Shown piece by piece: positions 45,121 through 57,602 of a stretch of DNA of 64,000 nucleotides. The notes beneath the pieces are model-generated. The model saw nothing but the letters and a program-made list of their open reading frames with translations, was not told the origin of the DNA and did not search any database. Position 1 is the first letter of the stretch. Each line of letters opens with the position of its first letter. The DNA comes from Siderastrea radians (lineage: Eukaryota; Cnidaria; Anthozoa; Scleractinia; Rhizangiidae). The position numbers were made by a program, and so were the translations under genes. The DNA lies in NCBI GenBank assembly GCA_964017195.1, contig OZ024895.1:26329875-26393874 (forward strand), given 5' to 3'.

Positions 45121-48100
45121 TAGTGGGGTGGATATGTGCTGGAATTGTTCACTTTCTGTTAAAAGCACAAAATTTGGTGGATAGATAGTTTTTAACGTGT
45201 CGATGGATATCTGATATAGTGCCACTGCGAAAATTTGACGTGAGCTGAGTTAAGAGGGTGTTTCAAAATGGCCGCCATCTTGAACCGGAAGTGGAATTGC
45301 AACTTAATAGAAAAGCTTTAATAGTTAGTTGTTTGCTTTGAAAACGGTCCTGAAGCAGGCAGAGGAATCTAGTTTTAGTATATAAACAATTTTGCTGTAA
45401 TTTGGAGCCACAGAACGCAAGTCTGATACAAATACATAAAATATTCAAAATGGCCGTTACTTTAAACCGCAAGTGGTGTATAAATCGTAAAATAACCTTT
45501 ATCAGTCTAGAAAGCCTCTTTATTTTCCATTTTACAATAATTATATTGCCTCTTTCATCATAATTACATCCTGTTTGGGTATCCTGCTCTTAAAAACGAC
45601 TTTTATAATATGTTTGAGTTACAGATACATCTTATACATTCAAATGCAATTGACTGCTGGTTATGTCTGAACCAAAATTTTTCAACAGGTCACGTTTTTT
45701 TAGCAAAGTTAAAAAGGGTGACGGCCTGCGGGGCTCCCAAGCGCGTGTCTTAGCCCTTTAAAATAGCTTAAAAATTTAAGGCAGAAGTTGTAACTGCAGT
45801 TTTGATTTGTGATTCTCTTTTTATTGTCTAAAAGAGTAACAGGCCTGCGCGCCTCCTGCGCGCGTGTTTTAGCCTTTCTAGAGTTTTACCCTCACGAGTA
45901 TATCTCTGAGGGGAGGTTCCTTGAAAATGTCGTTTAGCAACGGTTGCTGTGTTATGAAATGCCAGCTGTTCATGAGTATTGGTTTTAAGTTAGGCACTGC
46001 TGGGTGTCATTGCGTTACAGAGGGCAAGATTTTCTTTTCTTGTTTTTGTTTCTGTCGGAGGGCTTGATTCCTGTCTTCAAAAGTAACTTGTGAGAGGGTT
46101 GTTTGAATAAAGTTTTCTGGGCATCCTCTCAGTCTCAAGAAGATGTGTTTTGAAGTTTGTGACGCTCTCTTCAAAGAATGTTTTAGAAGAGTTAGTTCTG
46201 AGTAGTCTTAGAGCCTCTCCTTTGATGAAGCCTCTTTTCACTCCTGGTGGATGACAGGTTGAAAAATGGGTGCACTGAAATGTCTGAGTGGGCTTAAAAT
46301 GGGTGCGTACATCTAGCACCCACTCATTTCTAAATCCTTCACCTTTGTAGACAGTAGTGTCCAAAAAGTCTGTTTCTGTTTTGAATACTTTAGCTGTAGA
46401 CTTGATAGTTTGATGTTGTTTGTTAGCTTGTTCAATGAACTGTGTGATCTCTTCTCTGGTTACCGTAGCCATGAAAATATTGGCGAAAGCAACTGCCTTT
46501 TTGGTGCCAGTGGCAGTCCCATATATTTGTACGTAGTTTTTCCGGTAAACTGGAAGGAGTTCTCCGCTAGGATAAGTTTGAGTGCCCTTTGCAGTAGTAG
46601 TGTAGGGATAGGAGGTTCGTTTTTTTATGTTTACTCTAAGTTCCTCTTGTGGTATATTTGTACACAAGCTCATAACGTCCATTGAAACAGGGATTGTGTT
46701 TTCTGGTACCTTCGTTTTCTCTAAGAAATTGATGAAGTGAGTTGTATCTTTTAGATATGACTTTTGTTGTTGTGCCATAGGCTGAAGGAGTTTATCGACG
46801 AATGAATAATAGGTCTCCCGACTGGGGTCGGTTTGTGTATCTTTGTTAGGGTGTAGAATATTGGAATATGAGGCGGTTGTGGTGTTTGACAAAGCCATAT
46901 TTGGTCATTTCATCTATGTGGTTTCCAAGATAGAGTCCGCTAATAAGCTGTTGAAAACCAAAGCATTCACAAGAGGTCTGTAGTGTTCCCTGTTATCTAG
47001 CTGGGTTTGACCTTCTTTAATTTTGTCCTCAATGTTTAGAACTACAGATGTAGTTCCTTTGTCAGCCTTTTTAAGGTTAATGTTGGTGTCACGCTTTAGG
47101 GTGTTAAGTTTCTCGCGTTCAGCGGGATTAAGATTGTCCTTTAGATTTTTGAGTTCTAGTTCTGCCAGTTTAATTTTGACCTCTTTTAAATAGCTTTCAA
47201 GGGCTACGGATGGTTGTACTTGTGTTTTGCATGTAGATTTAACGTGGTAAGGATGAGGTTTTGTGTTTTCCCCGTGAAAAATGTATTGGAGACACATTCT
47301 TCTCGCGAAATGATCGACGTCACGCAAGAGTTGTTTTTTGGTTTGCATCTCGTTTGTCACGGGAGTGGGAATGTATTTTAGCCCTTTCGCTAGTAAGTTA
47401 ATCTAGTCATTTGTAAGCTTTTTATCCGAGTGGTTTTTCATGTGTTTTTTGTTTGCCTCTAAAGGCGTTTTTAAATTTTTTTGTTTGGTTTTTCTGCCTT
47501 CTTTTCGCCTTTTTGTTGAGCTGACCTTGGGTGGCGTTTTTGTCTTTTCTTTAAGTGAATTGTTTTTTGTTGGCTTTTTTGATTTTCCTTTAATTGAGTT
47601 TGCTTTGGATAGTTTCTTAGTGGACCCGTATTCGTATTGGGACTCAGAAAACTAGTTTTGACATCATTTCGCCGAACTCTGAAATTTTCTTGTTGATGCT
47701 TTCGGCTACCTTATGTACACGATCAAGCGTTACAATGTTTTCACTAGGCGCCGAGTGCGTTAACTTATTGAAATGTGGTTTCTTATTTACAACAGTGCTT
47801 GAGTTCTCTCTAGGAGCTATTGGCCTCTTGCCTTGTTTGATTTCAATTCTCAAACGATCAATCTCTCTGTAGTGAAAGCGCGTAAGAGTTTTAACGAATT
47901 CCTGTTGCTAAACGACATTTTCAACAAACTGCCCCTAATATCGTACAAAAGAGAGCGTTCCGTCAAAAATATACTCGTGAGAACAATTCAAAACTCTAAA
48001 AAGGCTAAACCAGGCGCGCAGGAGGCGCGCAGGCCTGGTACTCTTTTAGACACTAAAAAGAGAATCAGAAATCAAAACTGCAGTTACAACTTCTGGCTTA

Positions 48101-48847
48101 AATTTTTAAACCATTTTAAAAGGCTAAAACACGCGCGTGGGAGCCGCGCCGGCCCGTCACCCTTTTTTCCTAAGTTTCACTGAAATGTCTGTATGTTATT
48201 TAAATTCCTTAAAGTTTATATTTTAGTCTATCAAGTTTGTCTTCTTAAAACAGTACACTGGTTGGGTGGAGACTTACGGTTTGCGTTAGCAGTCATACAC
48301 ATGGCGATCTGAACAAAGATGGCGGATCTGATGTGCAAATTATAGAGCATTCTGGGTAATACACAGAAGCATTCTGGGTATTATACAAATTTCTTCCAAT
48401 TATTGTGTACATACTAAAAACGAAACAACATCATAGGTCAGAAACAATATCTTTATTTTTGGTTACTTCTCAGCATCAATATTTCTTCCAGTTTAAGGAT
48501 AATTTCATATCCGGCTTAGAAGAAAATGCTTCCAATTGACCAAATAGTCATAGTAATGCATTATTTTCCAAGTGGAAATTGTTGAAAATAGGCAAGGACT
48601 CGTTTTATCCAACATCAGAATTAATTTAAGTAGAAAAAAGGACACTTCCGGTAATACCAAATTCCACTTCCGGTCAAGATGGCGACCATTTTTGATAAAG
48701 TTCAAAAACTCAGTTAGGTAGAAAATTTTGCGATGGCAGTATATCAAGTATTTACAACTATAAAAAATTCTATCATTTCTGAGAATTTGGTGCTTTGAAC
48801 GCAAAATGAACAATTCAGGGCAAAATCTGCACATATCCGCCCCACTA
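45121..48847. mobile_element. 3.73 kb DNA transposon with 3-bp duplication, unit B copy
   Basis: Counterpart of 25272-28621. Left end TAGTGGGGTGGATATGTGC; right end inverted TAGTGGGGCGGATATGT. Target duplication is CGA (45118-45120) and CAA (48848-48850). It is longer than the A copy mainly because the Penelope-like element inside keeps about 430 more bases. Confidence 0.8.
45890..47872 (-). pseudogene. Penelope-like retroelement 3, unit B copy
   Basis: Minus-strand relic. The N-terminal frame (46914-47360) ends shortly after LDNREHYRPL. A second frame (46077-46898) holds LLQPMAQQQKSYLKDTTHFI, SMDVMSLCTNIP, YVQIYGTATGTKKAVAFAN, FLDTTVYKG and HPPGVKRGFIKGEALRLLR. The palm aspartate block (SMDVMSL) is present, unlike in unit A, but the segment between it and GTATGTK is shortened. 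Inverted GC-rich arms flank it at about 45700-45960 and 47880-48175. Confidence 0.83.
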
Positions 48848-49080
48848 CAATCTAGCTTTTGATAATAGGCTGAGTCTGACAATTGTCTTTCAGCTTCCTG
48901 GATGTAAAGGTCACGTGCCGGTACTACAGCAGCACCGCCTTTGTCGGCCGGTTTGACTACAACGTCTTTGCGTTGTCGTAGAGAGAAAAGGGCTTCTTTT
49001 TCTAGTGGGATAGGTTTGTTTTAGAGACCCACTGTTTGAAGTCGAGCACCTTGATTTCGCAGCGACATTTGGAGATGTAA
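48848..49080 (-). pseudogene. Penelope-like retroelement 2, middle part, unit B copy
   Basis: Contains the DVVVKPADKGG region read across frames, and stops at the Mutator-like insertion at 49081. Confidence 0.7.
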
Positions 49081-49880
49081 TACCCTGCGAGCAGAGGCCC
49101 TTCGATCTTCCTAGATAAGTCGGGAAGAGGAAGGGACCTCTGCCAGCCGCCGCGACTTTCCCTGTTGAGCATGCGCTAAATTCAAATGTAACCGAGCCTT
49201 GTCGGCCTCGCTTCAATTGACATGTTTACTGAATGACAGCCGCGTCCACAACAAACCATTCTGACTTCGGTCGTATTAAACACGAGAGATTTGAGGAAAG
49301 CTTTAATTAAACCGTAAGGCTGAGAATAATTCTGTTCGAATTTATGTCACAGTTTGAAAACTTGTCAGCCTCGAAATATTTTTGCAGATCAAGAAACTGC
49401 GATTTGTCGACTGTCAACATGTTGTTACAGTCCAGTGATTTCCAATTAGCGAGTCACGGAAAGCTCGCATAGAAATCTTGGTCTTCGAGATATTTATTTT
49501 GTTTTGTCCCTCTTTTTGTCCCTGTCATTCAGAAGTATTTTCGTGTTGAGACTCTTTCGTCCTCAGAATTTCTCGGCTTTCATTCAACAAAAAGCATTTG
49601 TGTCGATTTTGTTTCGTATTTAAACTTCTCGGCCGTCATGCGGTAAATTATATTTTGTACTGAGACCGTTTCGTCTTCAAAATTACCGGCCGCCAGTCGG
49701 GAAATAATTGTTTCTCCTGCCGTTTGCTTGTGTCGCCGTTGACCAAGATAAATGTCATTTCGCCATAAAAATAAGCGTTAAAGTGCTCATTCGCGTAGCC
49801 CTTCGCATCGATTCCCGCTCAATCCAAAAGTAAAATTTTTTGGTCCGAAAGCAACCGCAACCCGGATTCTTTTGTTCCAG

Positions 49881-50078
49881 TTAGTAAATTAGCGATTTGC
49901 CATGGCCGGTTGGCAAACAGACAAAAGAATCTTTACCACACAGAAAATAAAGCAAGGCCTTCGACTGGTGTTGTGTGAGATCGCTTATTCCATGAGTATT
50001 CACTCTTCCCAGTGCACTTTTCACGGCCTTATCGAAGACATCTTTCGAACGAGAAACGTCCGCTGCTGTGAACTTCAC
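49881..50078 (-). pseudogene. RecQ-like helicase fragment, copy 1
   Basis: About 65 codons read VFDKAVKSALGRVNTHGIS, LTQHQSKALLYFLCGKDSFV and CLPTGHGKSLIY. This is the Q-motif and Walker A region (PTGHGKS) of a RecQ-family DNA helicase, followed at once by a stop and non-helicase sequence. Domains 2 onward (DEAH box, RecQ-Ct) are absent. There is no clear ATG; the frame opens at a GTG. It is a captured exon-sized fragment, not a working helicase. Confidence 0.75.
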
Positions 50079-50552
50079 GAGCTCACCGAACGTACCGTGG
50101 GCGCGTATTTAGTCAGCAATTTCTAACAAGGCACATGCGCACTGAGCAAAAACGGGAACAACAGGTTTCAAACCGGACTACTCATCCGTTTCGGTGGATG
50201 AGCGTCAAATCAAAGCAAGTCGCGGGCGGCTGGCAGAGGTCCCTTCCTCTTCCCGACTTTTCTAGGAAGATCGAAGGGCCTCTGCTCGCAGGGTAACTTC
50301 TCAGCCGTCACGCGGTAAATTATATTTTGTACTGAGACCGTTTCGTCTTCAAAATTACCGGCCGCCAGTCGGCAAATAATTGTTTCTCTTGCCGTTTGCT
50401 TGTCTCGCCGTCTACCAAGATAAATGTCATTTCGCCATAAAAATAAGCGTTAAAGTGCTCATTCGCGTAGCCCTTCGCATCGATTCCCGCTCAATCCAAA
50501 AGTAAAATTTTTTGGTCCAAAAGCAACCGCAACCCGGATTCTTTTGTTCCAG

Positions 50553-50750
50553 TTAGTAAATTAGCGATTTGCCATGGCCGGTTGGCAAACAGACAAAAGA
50601 ATCTTTACCACACAGAAAATAAAGCAAGGCCTTCGACTGGTGTTGTGTGAGAGTGCTTATTCCATGAGTATTCACTCTTCCCAGTGCACTTTTCACGGCT
50701 TTATCGAAGACATCTTTCGAAAGAGAAACGTCCGCTGCTGTGAACTTCAC
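50553..50750 (-). pseudogene. RecQ-like helicase fragment, copy 2
   Basis: Tandem duplicate of 49881-50078 (offset 672) with two substituted residues (SRSK to SLSK; GISDLT to GISTLT). It has the same Walker A motif PTGHGKS and the same terminal stop. Confidence 0.75.
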
Positions 50751-50976
50751 GAGCTTACCGAACGTACCGTGGGCGCGTATTTAGTCAGCAATTTCTAACA
50801 AGACACATGCGCACTGAGCAAAAACGGGAAAAACAGGTTTCAAACCGGACTGACTCATCCGTTTCGGTGGATGAGCGGCAAATCAAAGAAAGTCGCGGCG
50901 GCTGGAAGAGGTCCCTTCCTCTTCCCGACTTATCTAGGAAGATCGAAGGGCCTCTGCTCGCAGGGTAGAGATGTAA

Positions 50977-51335
50977 TAGTCAAATGCTGCAAATTTTCCA
51001 GGAGGCGGTGTCCAGTTGGAAGGTGAATGTTTTAGGGTCTTGGAAGGGTCCTCACACTGATTTGATGGTTGACTTGGTGCTGTGGCGTTTGATGGGTCCG
51101 AACTAAAATACGCCTTCAGACGGAGACAGCAGGAAAACTTTTCGCAGTCTGCTTTTGCTGTGTACTCGTCATTGTGGGCTCTAGTTGGGATACACGAAAG
51201 ATCCTTGCTAAGAAGACATCGTTCTTGTTCAGTTAGCTCGCGGTTTTCAGGGAGAGTAACAACGAGTCTTGTAGAAGGGGTGGTGGACGAAAAGGGTACT
51301 TTAATAAAAGAAAAAATCACCCGTGATTGCACAGC
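50977..51335 (-). pseudogene. Penelope-like retroelement 2, upstream part, unit B copy
   Basis: N-terminal part of element 2: LVVTLPENRELTEQERCLLS and CEKFSCCLRLKAYFSS. It begins immediately after the right duplication of the Mutator-like insertion. Confidence 0.8.
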
Positions 51336-52650
51336 TCAGCCAAACAAAAGATGGATTTGTTAACAGTCAAAAAATTCTGTTAAACCGATTTGATGCGTTG
51401 ACGAACGAAAAAGAAGTTCATTGTAGGACATCTGAAAACGTAGCTGAAAAAAGTGTGTGGAAAAAAATACTTTGAAACTGAAATTTGAATTTTCATTCTT
51501 TCGCCTTATAATCAGTCTAAGAGTCAAGAGTGACCTGAAAGAAGAGGGCCGTGAATGGATCCTCAGAGTTCTCCTTTTGCCTTATGGCGAGAAAACAAAC
51601 CAATCGTAGGAAGGGCCCCGATCGTTTCCAGTGCTCGTTGCAAACAAGAAAGGTTCCAAGGTTCCAGGAGGTTGACAATTCTATGGATTGCATTTAGTTA
51701 GGGTGGAATTCTGTGCGAACAACGTCGACTCGAAGGTAGGAATGACCCATGCATCTACGAACAAAGTCATAAGGTGAATCATTAAATGACGATGGTGGCG
51801 ACGAGACACGACGACAGACGACAAAAAATTGTTTTTTCTTACTCCTACGTGCTTAGACAGTAAGAATAATGGCTCTTACTTGATCAAGTTGTCGTCCCAA
51901 GTCAGGGAAATTGAGTAGTTGCCTCAGCCGTCCAATCACTACTCCACAGTTGAGGCGTGGCTGAGCAGAAGGGACCACAGCAACGGGGGGAGGGGGCTGT
52001 TGTTATTCATCGAGGCACATGGGACACGAGGTATGATATCTCTTTGACACCATCGTCGGTAAAACAAGCGCAGCGAAACTGGGTTTGAGGGATCTCAGGA
52101 ACAGGACCTCGCAAGCGTCGACGTTGTCATCTTTCAGCCATGGTTACCAGTAAGAGAGAAAGGATACCACCGAGTCGCTCGTTTTTCTAAAGGTTCGGCG
52201 TCTCTTGTTTTTGTTTTGAAAAAATACAAGGGTAACACTCTCCCTCCTTATTTCTCCAGCACTCGTTGCAGGCCATGTTATTTGGATGCGAATAAAACGG
52301 AGTGAGCGGTGACCAACTAGGAAAGGAAAAAATGGCTACTGTCATTTGTGTGGTCAAGAAAAGTGGGGATTACAGTTGACTCCCTTCTCTCTCCTGCCAC
52401 CCTATGCCACATGTTTACCGATTTCCTGTCATGTGTAGCCCCACTTGCGATCCAGCGACCTCTTTGTTTGATTTTAGTAATGGATGGGTTTTCTGTGGAC
52501 ACAATTTTTGGCCCGAGAAGTTGGACAGTGCGACCTGCAGGGTGGACGATCCAGTTTACAGTTTGAATTTATGAGAGTTTGTCTGATAAAGACGAGAGAA
52601 TCGTGAGCTATGCCACGCTGGAGTCCATGCTCTCCCCTTTCATGCTCGCT
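51336..52650. other. Unassigned unit backbone, unit B copy
   Basis: Counterpart of 29208-30470. It includes about 75 bases near 52400-52480 that unit A lacks. No gene is recognised. Confidence 0.4.
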
Positions 52651-52661
52651 CCTGGAAAATG

Positions 52662-52972
52662 GCAGACCCTCCCATTTACATGGAAATGTTTGTGAGCACG
52701 TTGTATGAGCAGAGGCGTAGGAGACAACAGTATATCGTGGTCTACATAGGAGGTCACATTGAAAAGGATCTGTTGAAAAACTGAACATTCCCTGTGTGGA
52801 TTTGAAAGAGTTTGGTTGTCCCAAAGCCAATGAGCTGTTGCTGATTGGTGGAAACGTAGGATTCGTTTATGGTCACCATCTGCACGCACATACCCACTGT
52901 TCTCTAGTGGAATGCTATCTATTTTGGCAATGGTTAACGAAACATTATCTGGAGACACACCTTTTTTGAACG
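52662..52972 (+). pseudogene. Broken plus-strand gene, unit B copy
   Basis: ATG at 52662 opens MADPPIYMEMFVSTLYEQ and VVYIGGHIEKDLLKN, then a one-base loss near 52778 brings a stop. The Cys/His-rich end (GHHLHAHTHCSLVEC) follows in another frame. The break differs from that in unit A at 30476-30769. Confidence 0.45.
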
Positions 52973-53480
52973 GAGTGTACTAGCCCCTTTTTCTTCTTGG
53001 TGAAAGAAATGGACTCCCCAAATATGGGGTTCGTGGGGTTCAGGCTCCTGAGGAAAGCCAAGGACTCCCCCTGTGTCAGCTTTCTGATGAGATCCAGGCA
53101 CCTGAAGAGGGGGTGCTTGATCCCGTGGAAGGGGTTCAAAAACCAACTGGACCTATGCCAGTGGGTGCTGAGGGGAGGGATGCCAAATATCTTGTCATGT
53201 CTCCCACTTCCACTTAATCCCAGGCTTCGTCAATGTGAGCTGGGTTTCCCAGGTCCTCTTGAATGGTGGCAGAGGAGACACGATTGGGCATGGGGCCTAC
53301 CCCTGTGGGTGAAACGATGAGACGCTTGCGTAAGTTTGTGGAGGACGTCAAGTGCCATCATCATCTGCCGTGCTCGATCTTCCAGGGTCCAAATCAGTTC
53401 ACGAAAATAGGGTTTATTGTACTTTCGAATGGTCTGTTGAGTGGTTTTTCCTCGGCGATGTTGAACCAAATTCTCTCCCA

Positions 53481-53519
<39 letters not shown>

Positions 53520-53520
53520 G
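52945..53520 (-). pseudogene. Decayed minus-strand gene, unit B copy
   Basis: Counterpart of 30745-31267. It has KTTQQTIRKYNKPYFRELI, LEDRARQMMMALDVLHKLTQ and NPFHGIKHPLFRCLDLIRKL in different frames. Unrecognised. Confidence 0.35.
53479..53518. repeat. (CT)n microsatellite
   Basis: CT repeat of about 30 uninterrupted bases preceded by imperfect repeats. Unit A has only a short CTCTCTCTCTCT at about 31270-31281, so it expanded in unit B. Confidence 0.9.
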
Positions 53521-53699
53521 AGGCATGGAATGGTAGTAGTCTCCCATGATCTTTTCAAAGGAAATCTAAACACAGGCGGAAGGACCCGCCAATAGAATAC
53601 TGGACAGGGAGTGAAAGCGAAAGGCTCTTGCTAAGACTCTCTACACCTACACAAAAAGGAGAACACGGACTGTTTTATTCTATTTTTATTAACAACAAT

Positions 53700-54836
53700 G
53701 TTAAGGATAATCACTCATTACAAATCAATTCTTTGACCATCTGACAGGCTTGGTCATCACTGTCATAGAATGGGACTTTGCATTGGTCACCACATACTTC
53801 CAGGCTCTTAAGTGAGCTCCTTGTTCTTACGTTTCCAAGGTTAACGTAACTACCTATGACTTCACAGATTTGGTGGTACGTCCATAGAGTCAACCAGTGC
53901 TCACCCAGTTGTGTTGACAATGTAAGTGCAGGGTTGTTTTTTGTCAGGTTTTGAGGGTAAACGGTCAGAAGCCACGGTCCGCTAACAAAACGCTTTCTTC
54001 ATTGAAGGTCTTCTCGAGCTAAATAGTCCAATTGCACATTGCTCCCGTTTGTCTGGGTCTAAAAATGTTGCTGTCAGCACATCCTTTGGCTACATGGTCA
54101 AACATAACAGAGAGCAGTGTTTTTAATGCCCCAATTGATTTCGGTGGAGCATGTTGCCTTGTTTTTTATACCAGAGCTTGGACAAAACGCAAGTAACCCA
54201 ATACATTTCGGGCATCATTGGTCTGTGACAGTTCCAGGTTTTAATAGGGGTATTTCATTTGTCGAATGAAAGTTAACTTAAATTTACGAAAGCAGGAGGG
54301 GTCTTGGTTTACATCCCCATTGAAGGCTTGCTTGATTGCCTTACATGTTGAAGGTCCGGCTTTCACTTTACGTAGAGGTAGGATGCCAGTTCTCTTTCAT
54401 TGTGTCTCTTAGCAAATAGGATCTTGTACACTGCTTCATACAGTCTCAGTTGGCAAAGATGAAAGCGCATCTCGATGTCTTCCGGTTGAAGACGGCCTGC
54501 GAGTCCCACTCCATTTAGAAGGAGCACAGGGCTGTTAAAGTACAAGCGCATTTTGATTCGCACTTCAGGTACCAGTACTTTTCCCGTGTGAAAAACGTCT
54601 GTGTGAGGTTGAATCACCAACATGTGTCTTTTCCCACACTAGTAATCATTGGTTTCTCTAATGGAGGCCTCTTCAGGCAGTTGTACCAGTCTTGGGGTCT
54701 TACTTTCTTGGTTGTAATTCAGAAAGGATTTCATGGCAGTCAGGGTTGTTAGAATTGGGAAGGTAATCGGGACCTTTTTCATTAGGTCCGTTACGAAAGC
54801 TGGATCGTCTTCAGCGGATCGTCCCAAATACACCAC
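53700..54836 (-). pseudogene. Capsid-like relic, unit B copy
   Basis: Counterpart of 31500-32699. The beta-rich segment (54363-54623) is preserved with VFHTGKVLVPEVRIKMRLYF and RFHLCQLRL. About 110 bases near 53776 that unit A keeps (about 31537-31644) are missing, and a small insertion near 54705 shifts the front part. The possible Maverick/adintovirus-type capsid identity has the same caveat as for unit A. Confidence 0.42.
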
Positions 54837-55929
54837 CTCGTCCTTCTTGAATTGATCTTAGCCCACCAGTATAATTTGTTAAATCACGGGGGTTTAGTTT
54901 TCCTCCTTTTCCTTCTTCTTCCAGGTGGGCTAAGAGCCTTAAGCACGGAAGCACGGGAAGTGCTAACCAAACGGATGAAGTATCCGAAGAAATGGGTAAG
55001 TGTTTTGCTATGCAAGTGCAAATCATAACTGGAATTAATAACGTGCGTCAATTATTGCAGAGCAATTACTGGATTATAGAAAATGCTCGAGTCCTTTGAG
55101 AAACGACGCCAAACGTCTTAAAAGGGGCTCTCGATAGACAGTCGAAAAGGCCCTGGAAAAACGTTTAGATGTAATTGTGTTCTACATTCCCACTCAAATC
55201 TAGTACCGTCCGTCTCATTACCCACTCTCCACCAAAGCAGTGCTCCGATTGGTTCCCGACACATTGTCGCGGGCACCAACAAGAAATCAAAGCCCTATCC
55301 AAGCGCACTTTTCGTTTGCCTGACGATAAAGAAGACACGCGAGTCATGTTGGAAGAAATGCAATTGTGGAAAACATTAAACGGGTCAGCTCTTGTGAAGA
55401 CATAGGTACTTAAGAGCCATTTTCTGAGAATATCGAGAATCGAAAGACACTCACAAAAAATCGAATTTTTTTTTTTGCCAAAACATCCCTTTGGGTAAGC
55501 TAATTCAAGGAAAAATAATCCAAAGTGCCAACGAGTTATTTAACGGACGAAAATTTTAAAAGTTCGAAAAATGCATAAGATAGCGGTTTTAGGGTCTCTA
55601 AACGGCTCAAATTCTCACTCAAATTTAGGAAGCCGGAGAGAGCGTAAAAAAGATTCTTTTGAAACGAAACAAACCACGCACATTATTTAACCTTTCTACT
55701 TTAAAACTTGTAATAAATTTGCCAATGTTTCGTTTCGAACATTTTCAAGCGGCGTTTTTATCGAGCCGCTCTTAACCTTGTTTATCACAAGGTAAAATGA
55801 AGGCCAACTTCGGCCGCTTAAAACGGCATCTGGTATGTATCGTTCAATGATTAAGGCTATACAGAAAGAAAGCTCTGTTATTGTACTTTTCACCAGGAAA
55901 GTTACAGCTTTGGGAATCAAATACTTCCC

Positions 55930-57602
55930 GAGGGGGACATTGGGGGACTGTCAACACCGCAACACCGCAGAAAAAATATAACGAACACCGCATCACCGCA
56001 AAAAAAGTTGACGAAACACCGACACCGCAATTCAATTTTTGTCCTACGATTTAAATGATCTAAAAAGCTTCTTGGAAAGGGAAAACGTCCTCACGTGATG
56101 TAATATTTTTAATTTAAACAAATGTTATTACCTCAACAATTTTTCACTCAACAGATACAAATCACAAAGCCATACTGTTTTCACCTTGTGGTCTGCACGT
56201 AAATCACACGGATACTGATGATGTCTGCATTCTTGCTGTAGCCAACATTTTTTCGATCGTATGTACACGACTACAAAGATGAACAGTTAACGTTCCCCTG
56301 ACCAGCGCGGTCGTGGTTGCCACGAGCTCACTTGCTTTATAGTTTCGCGTTTTAATGTTTTCTGGGATGATAGCGCTCCTTTATCGTCTATTAAACAAAT
56401 AGGCGGCGTCTCTGCTTCTTCTTTTCTTCTTTATCTTACTTGTATACAGTTTCTCCGAAAGGCTTCTCAACGCCTTCACTTGGCTTTCTTCCCGAATTCA
56501 TGTATCAACTGCGACACTCTCGTAGCGATGACACAAGTTGTCACTGCTGTGAAGATTTCTTCCAGTTAAGGTATTTTCAAGCCGTCAAGAACTCTTTTTG
56601 TATTGGTTTCTCCGTTTTTCCTACTTGTAAACAGCTCCTGCTAAACATTTTTCGGGCCCTACACTTGCTTTATGATCCGAAATAATCTCGCAAACTTTTT
56701 CAAAACCGCGCGCCATGTTCGACAAAACAAATAAAACAAGTTTCCCATCACGGCATCCATGTGCCTGTACTCTAATAAAACTTGGGCAACGACCAATCAC
56801 AGCACGCGTAATATATACTACATTGTATAACTAGCGATAGTCACTTAGGACAGGAGGCGATTGTTGAGTCGGATGGCTCTTCCAAAGTGTGACCTTGCGC
56901 CTAGCAGAAAGGTGGTTGAGCTGCCTATTTCTCCTAAGAACTCTAAGAACTCTATTTTCAGTCGTGCAGATACAAAGAATGCAAGGTAGCGTGTTACGAA
57001 CTTACCAAATAGATTCTCTGAGCTTCGTCAGGCACTTTTCACTTCTGTCGATCCGACACCTAAATTTGTTTTTCTGCCGGTAGTCCCCCCCCCCTTTCCC
57101 TCTTCATAAAAAAGCGACACAGTCGATTATGCACTCTGTTGTAGGCTCAATGACCTCTTCGACCTCTTCCATGTTGCAGCCATTTGACCACGCGCCGTGA
57201 AACACAAGGAGGCTGACAGGATCCCAGACAGTCCGCGTAGCAAAGGTCAAGTTACTTATAAATGAAAACGGAAATGGCCTGGCATTCACTGCTTGACACA
57301 GATTTGATACCACCTTTGTTTCCAAAAAAGGGTGATAATCGACGGTTTGACGAATATAAACAGTTTTTACCAGTTACTCGACAAGGGTAAGTCGGTGAAA
57401 TGTGTCAAATAATAAACCACAACACCGCAAAGGGTCCGCAAGAAATTTTTTTTCACCGAACATCGCAGGTTTAAAATCAAAAACACCGCACACCGTACGA
57501 TTTGAGATCACCGCAACACCGCGAGATGGGATTTTATTCACCGCAACACCGCACCAAAAAAATTAGCGGCACCGCAACACCGCAAATCCCCATGTCCCCC
57601 TC
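55930..57602. mobile_element. 1.67 kb non-autonomous DNA transposon, nested copy in unit B
   Basis: Inverted, near-identical copy of 19345-21018. Ends are GAGGGGGACAT; the perfect 6-bp duplication is CTTCCC (55924-55929 and 57603-57608). The opposite arm of the foldback gives the exact empty site: the minus strand near 60937-60956 reads AATACTTCCCCGTCAG with a single CTTCCC. It inserted after the arms formed. Confidence 0.92.

Larger units (their letters stand above)
49081..50967. mobile_element. 1.89 kb Mutator-like element carrying a helicase gene fragment
   Basis: Terminal inverted repeats of about 70 bp beginning TACCCTGCGAGCAGAGG, flanked by a perfect 9-bp duplication GAGATGTAA (49072-49080 and 50968-50976). 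Unit A has the empty site at about 28848-28856. A 9-bp duplication with long terminal repeats is typical of Mutator-like elements. The right part is duplicated in tandem: 49624-50295 and 50296-50967 match at an offset of 672, each ending in a complete right terminal repeat. No transposase is visible; each repeat carries the start of a RecQ-type helicase. Captured gene pieces in Mutator-like elements are known as Pack-MULEs. Confidence 0.85.

Noticed and set aside
49902..50126. Plus-strand 74-codon frame in the Mutator-like element
   Set aside because: It is the antisense shadow of the helicase fragment, which has a recognisable Walker A motif on the other strand.
52317..52502. Tyrosine-recombinase-like RGRW motif on the minus strand
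   Set aside because: The short KIKQRGRW stretch alone recalls recombinases of Crypton/Ngaro type, but no other catalytic block (R..H, Y) is found nearby and unit A lacks the segment.
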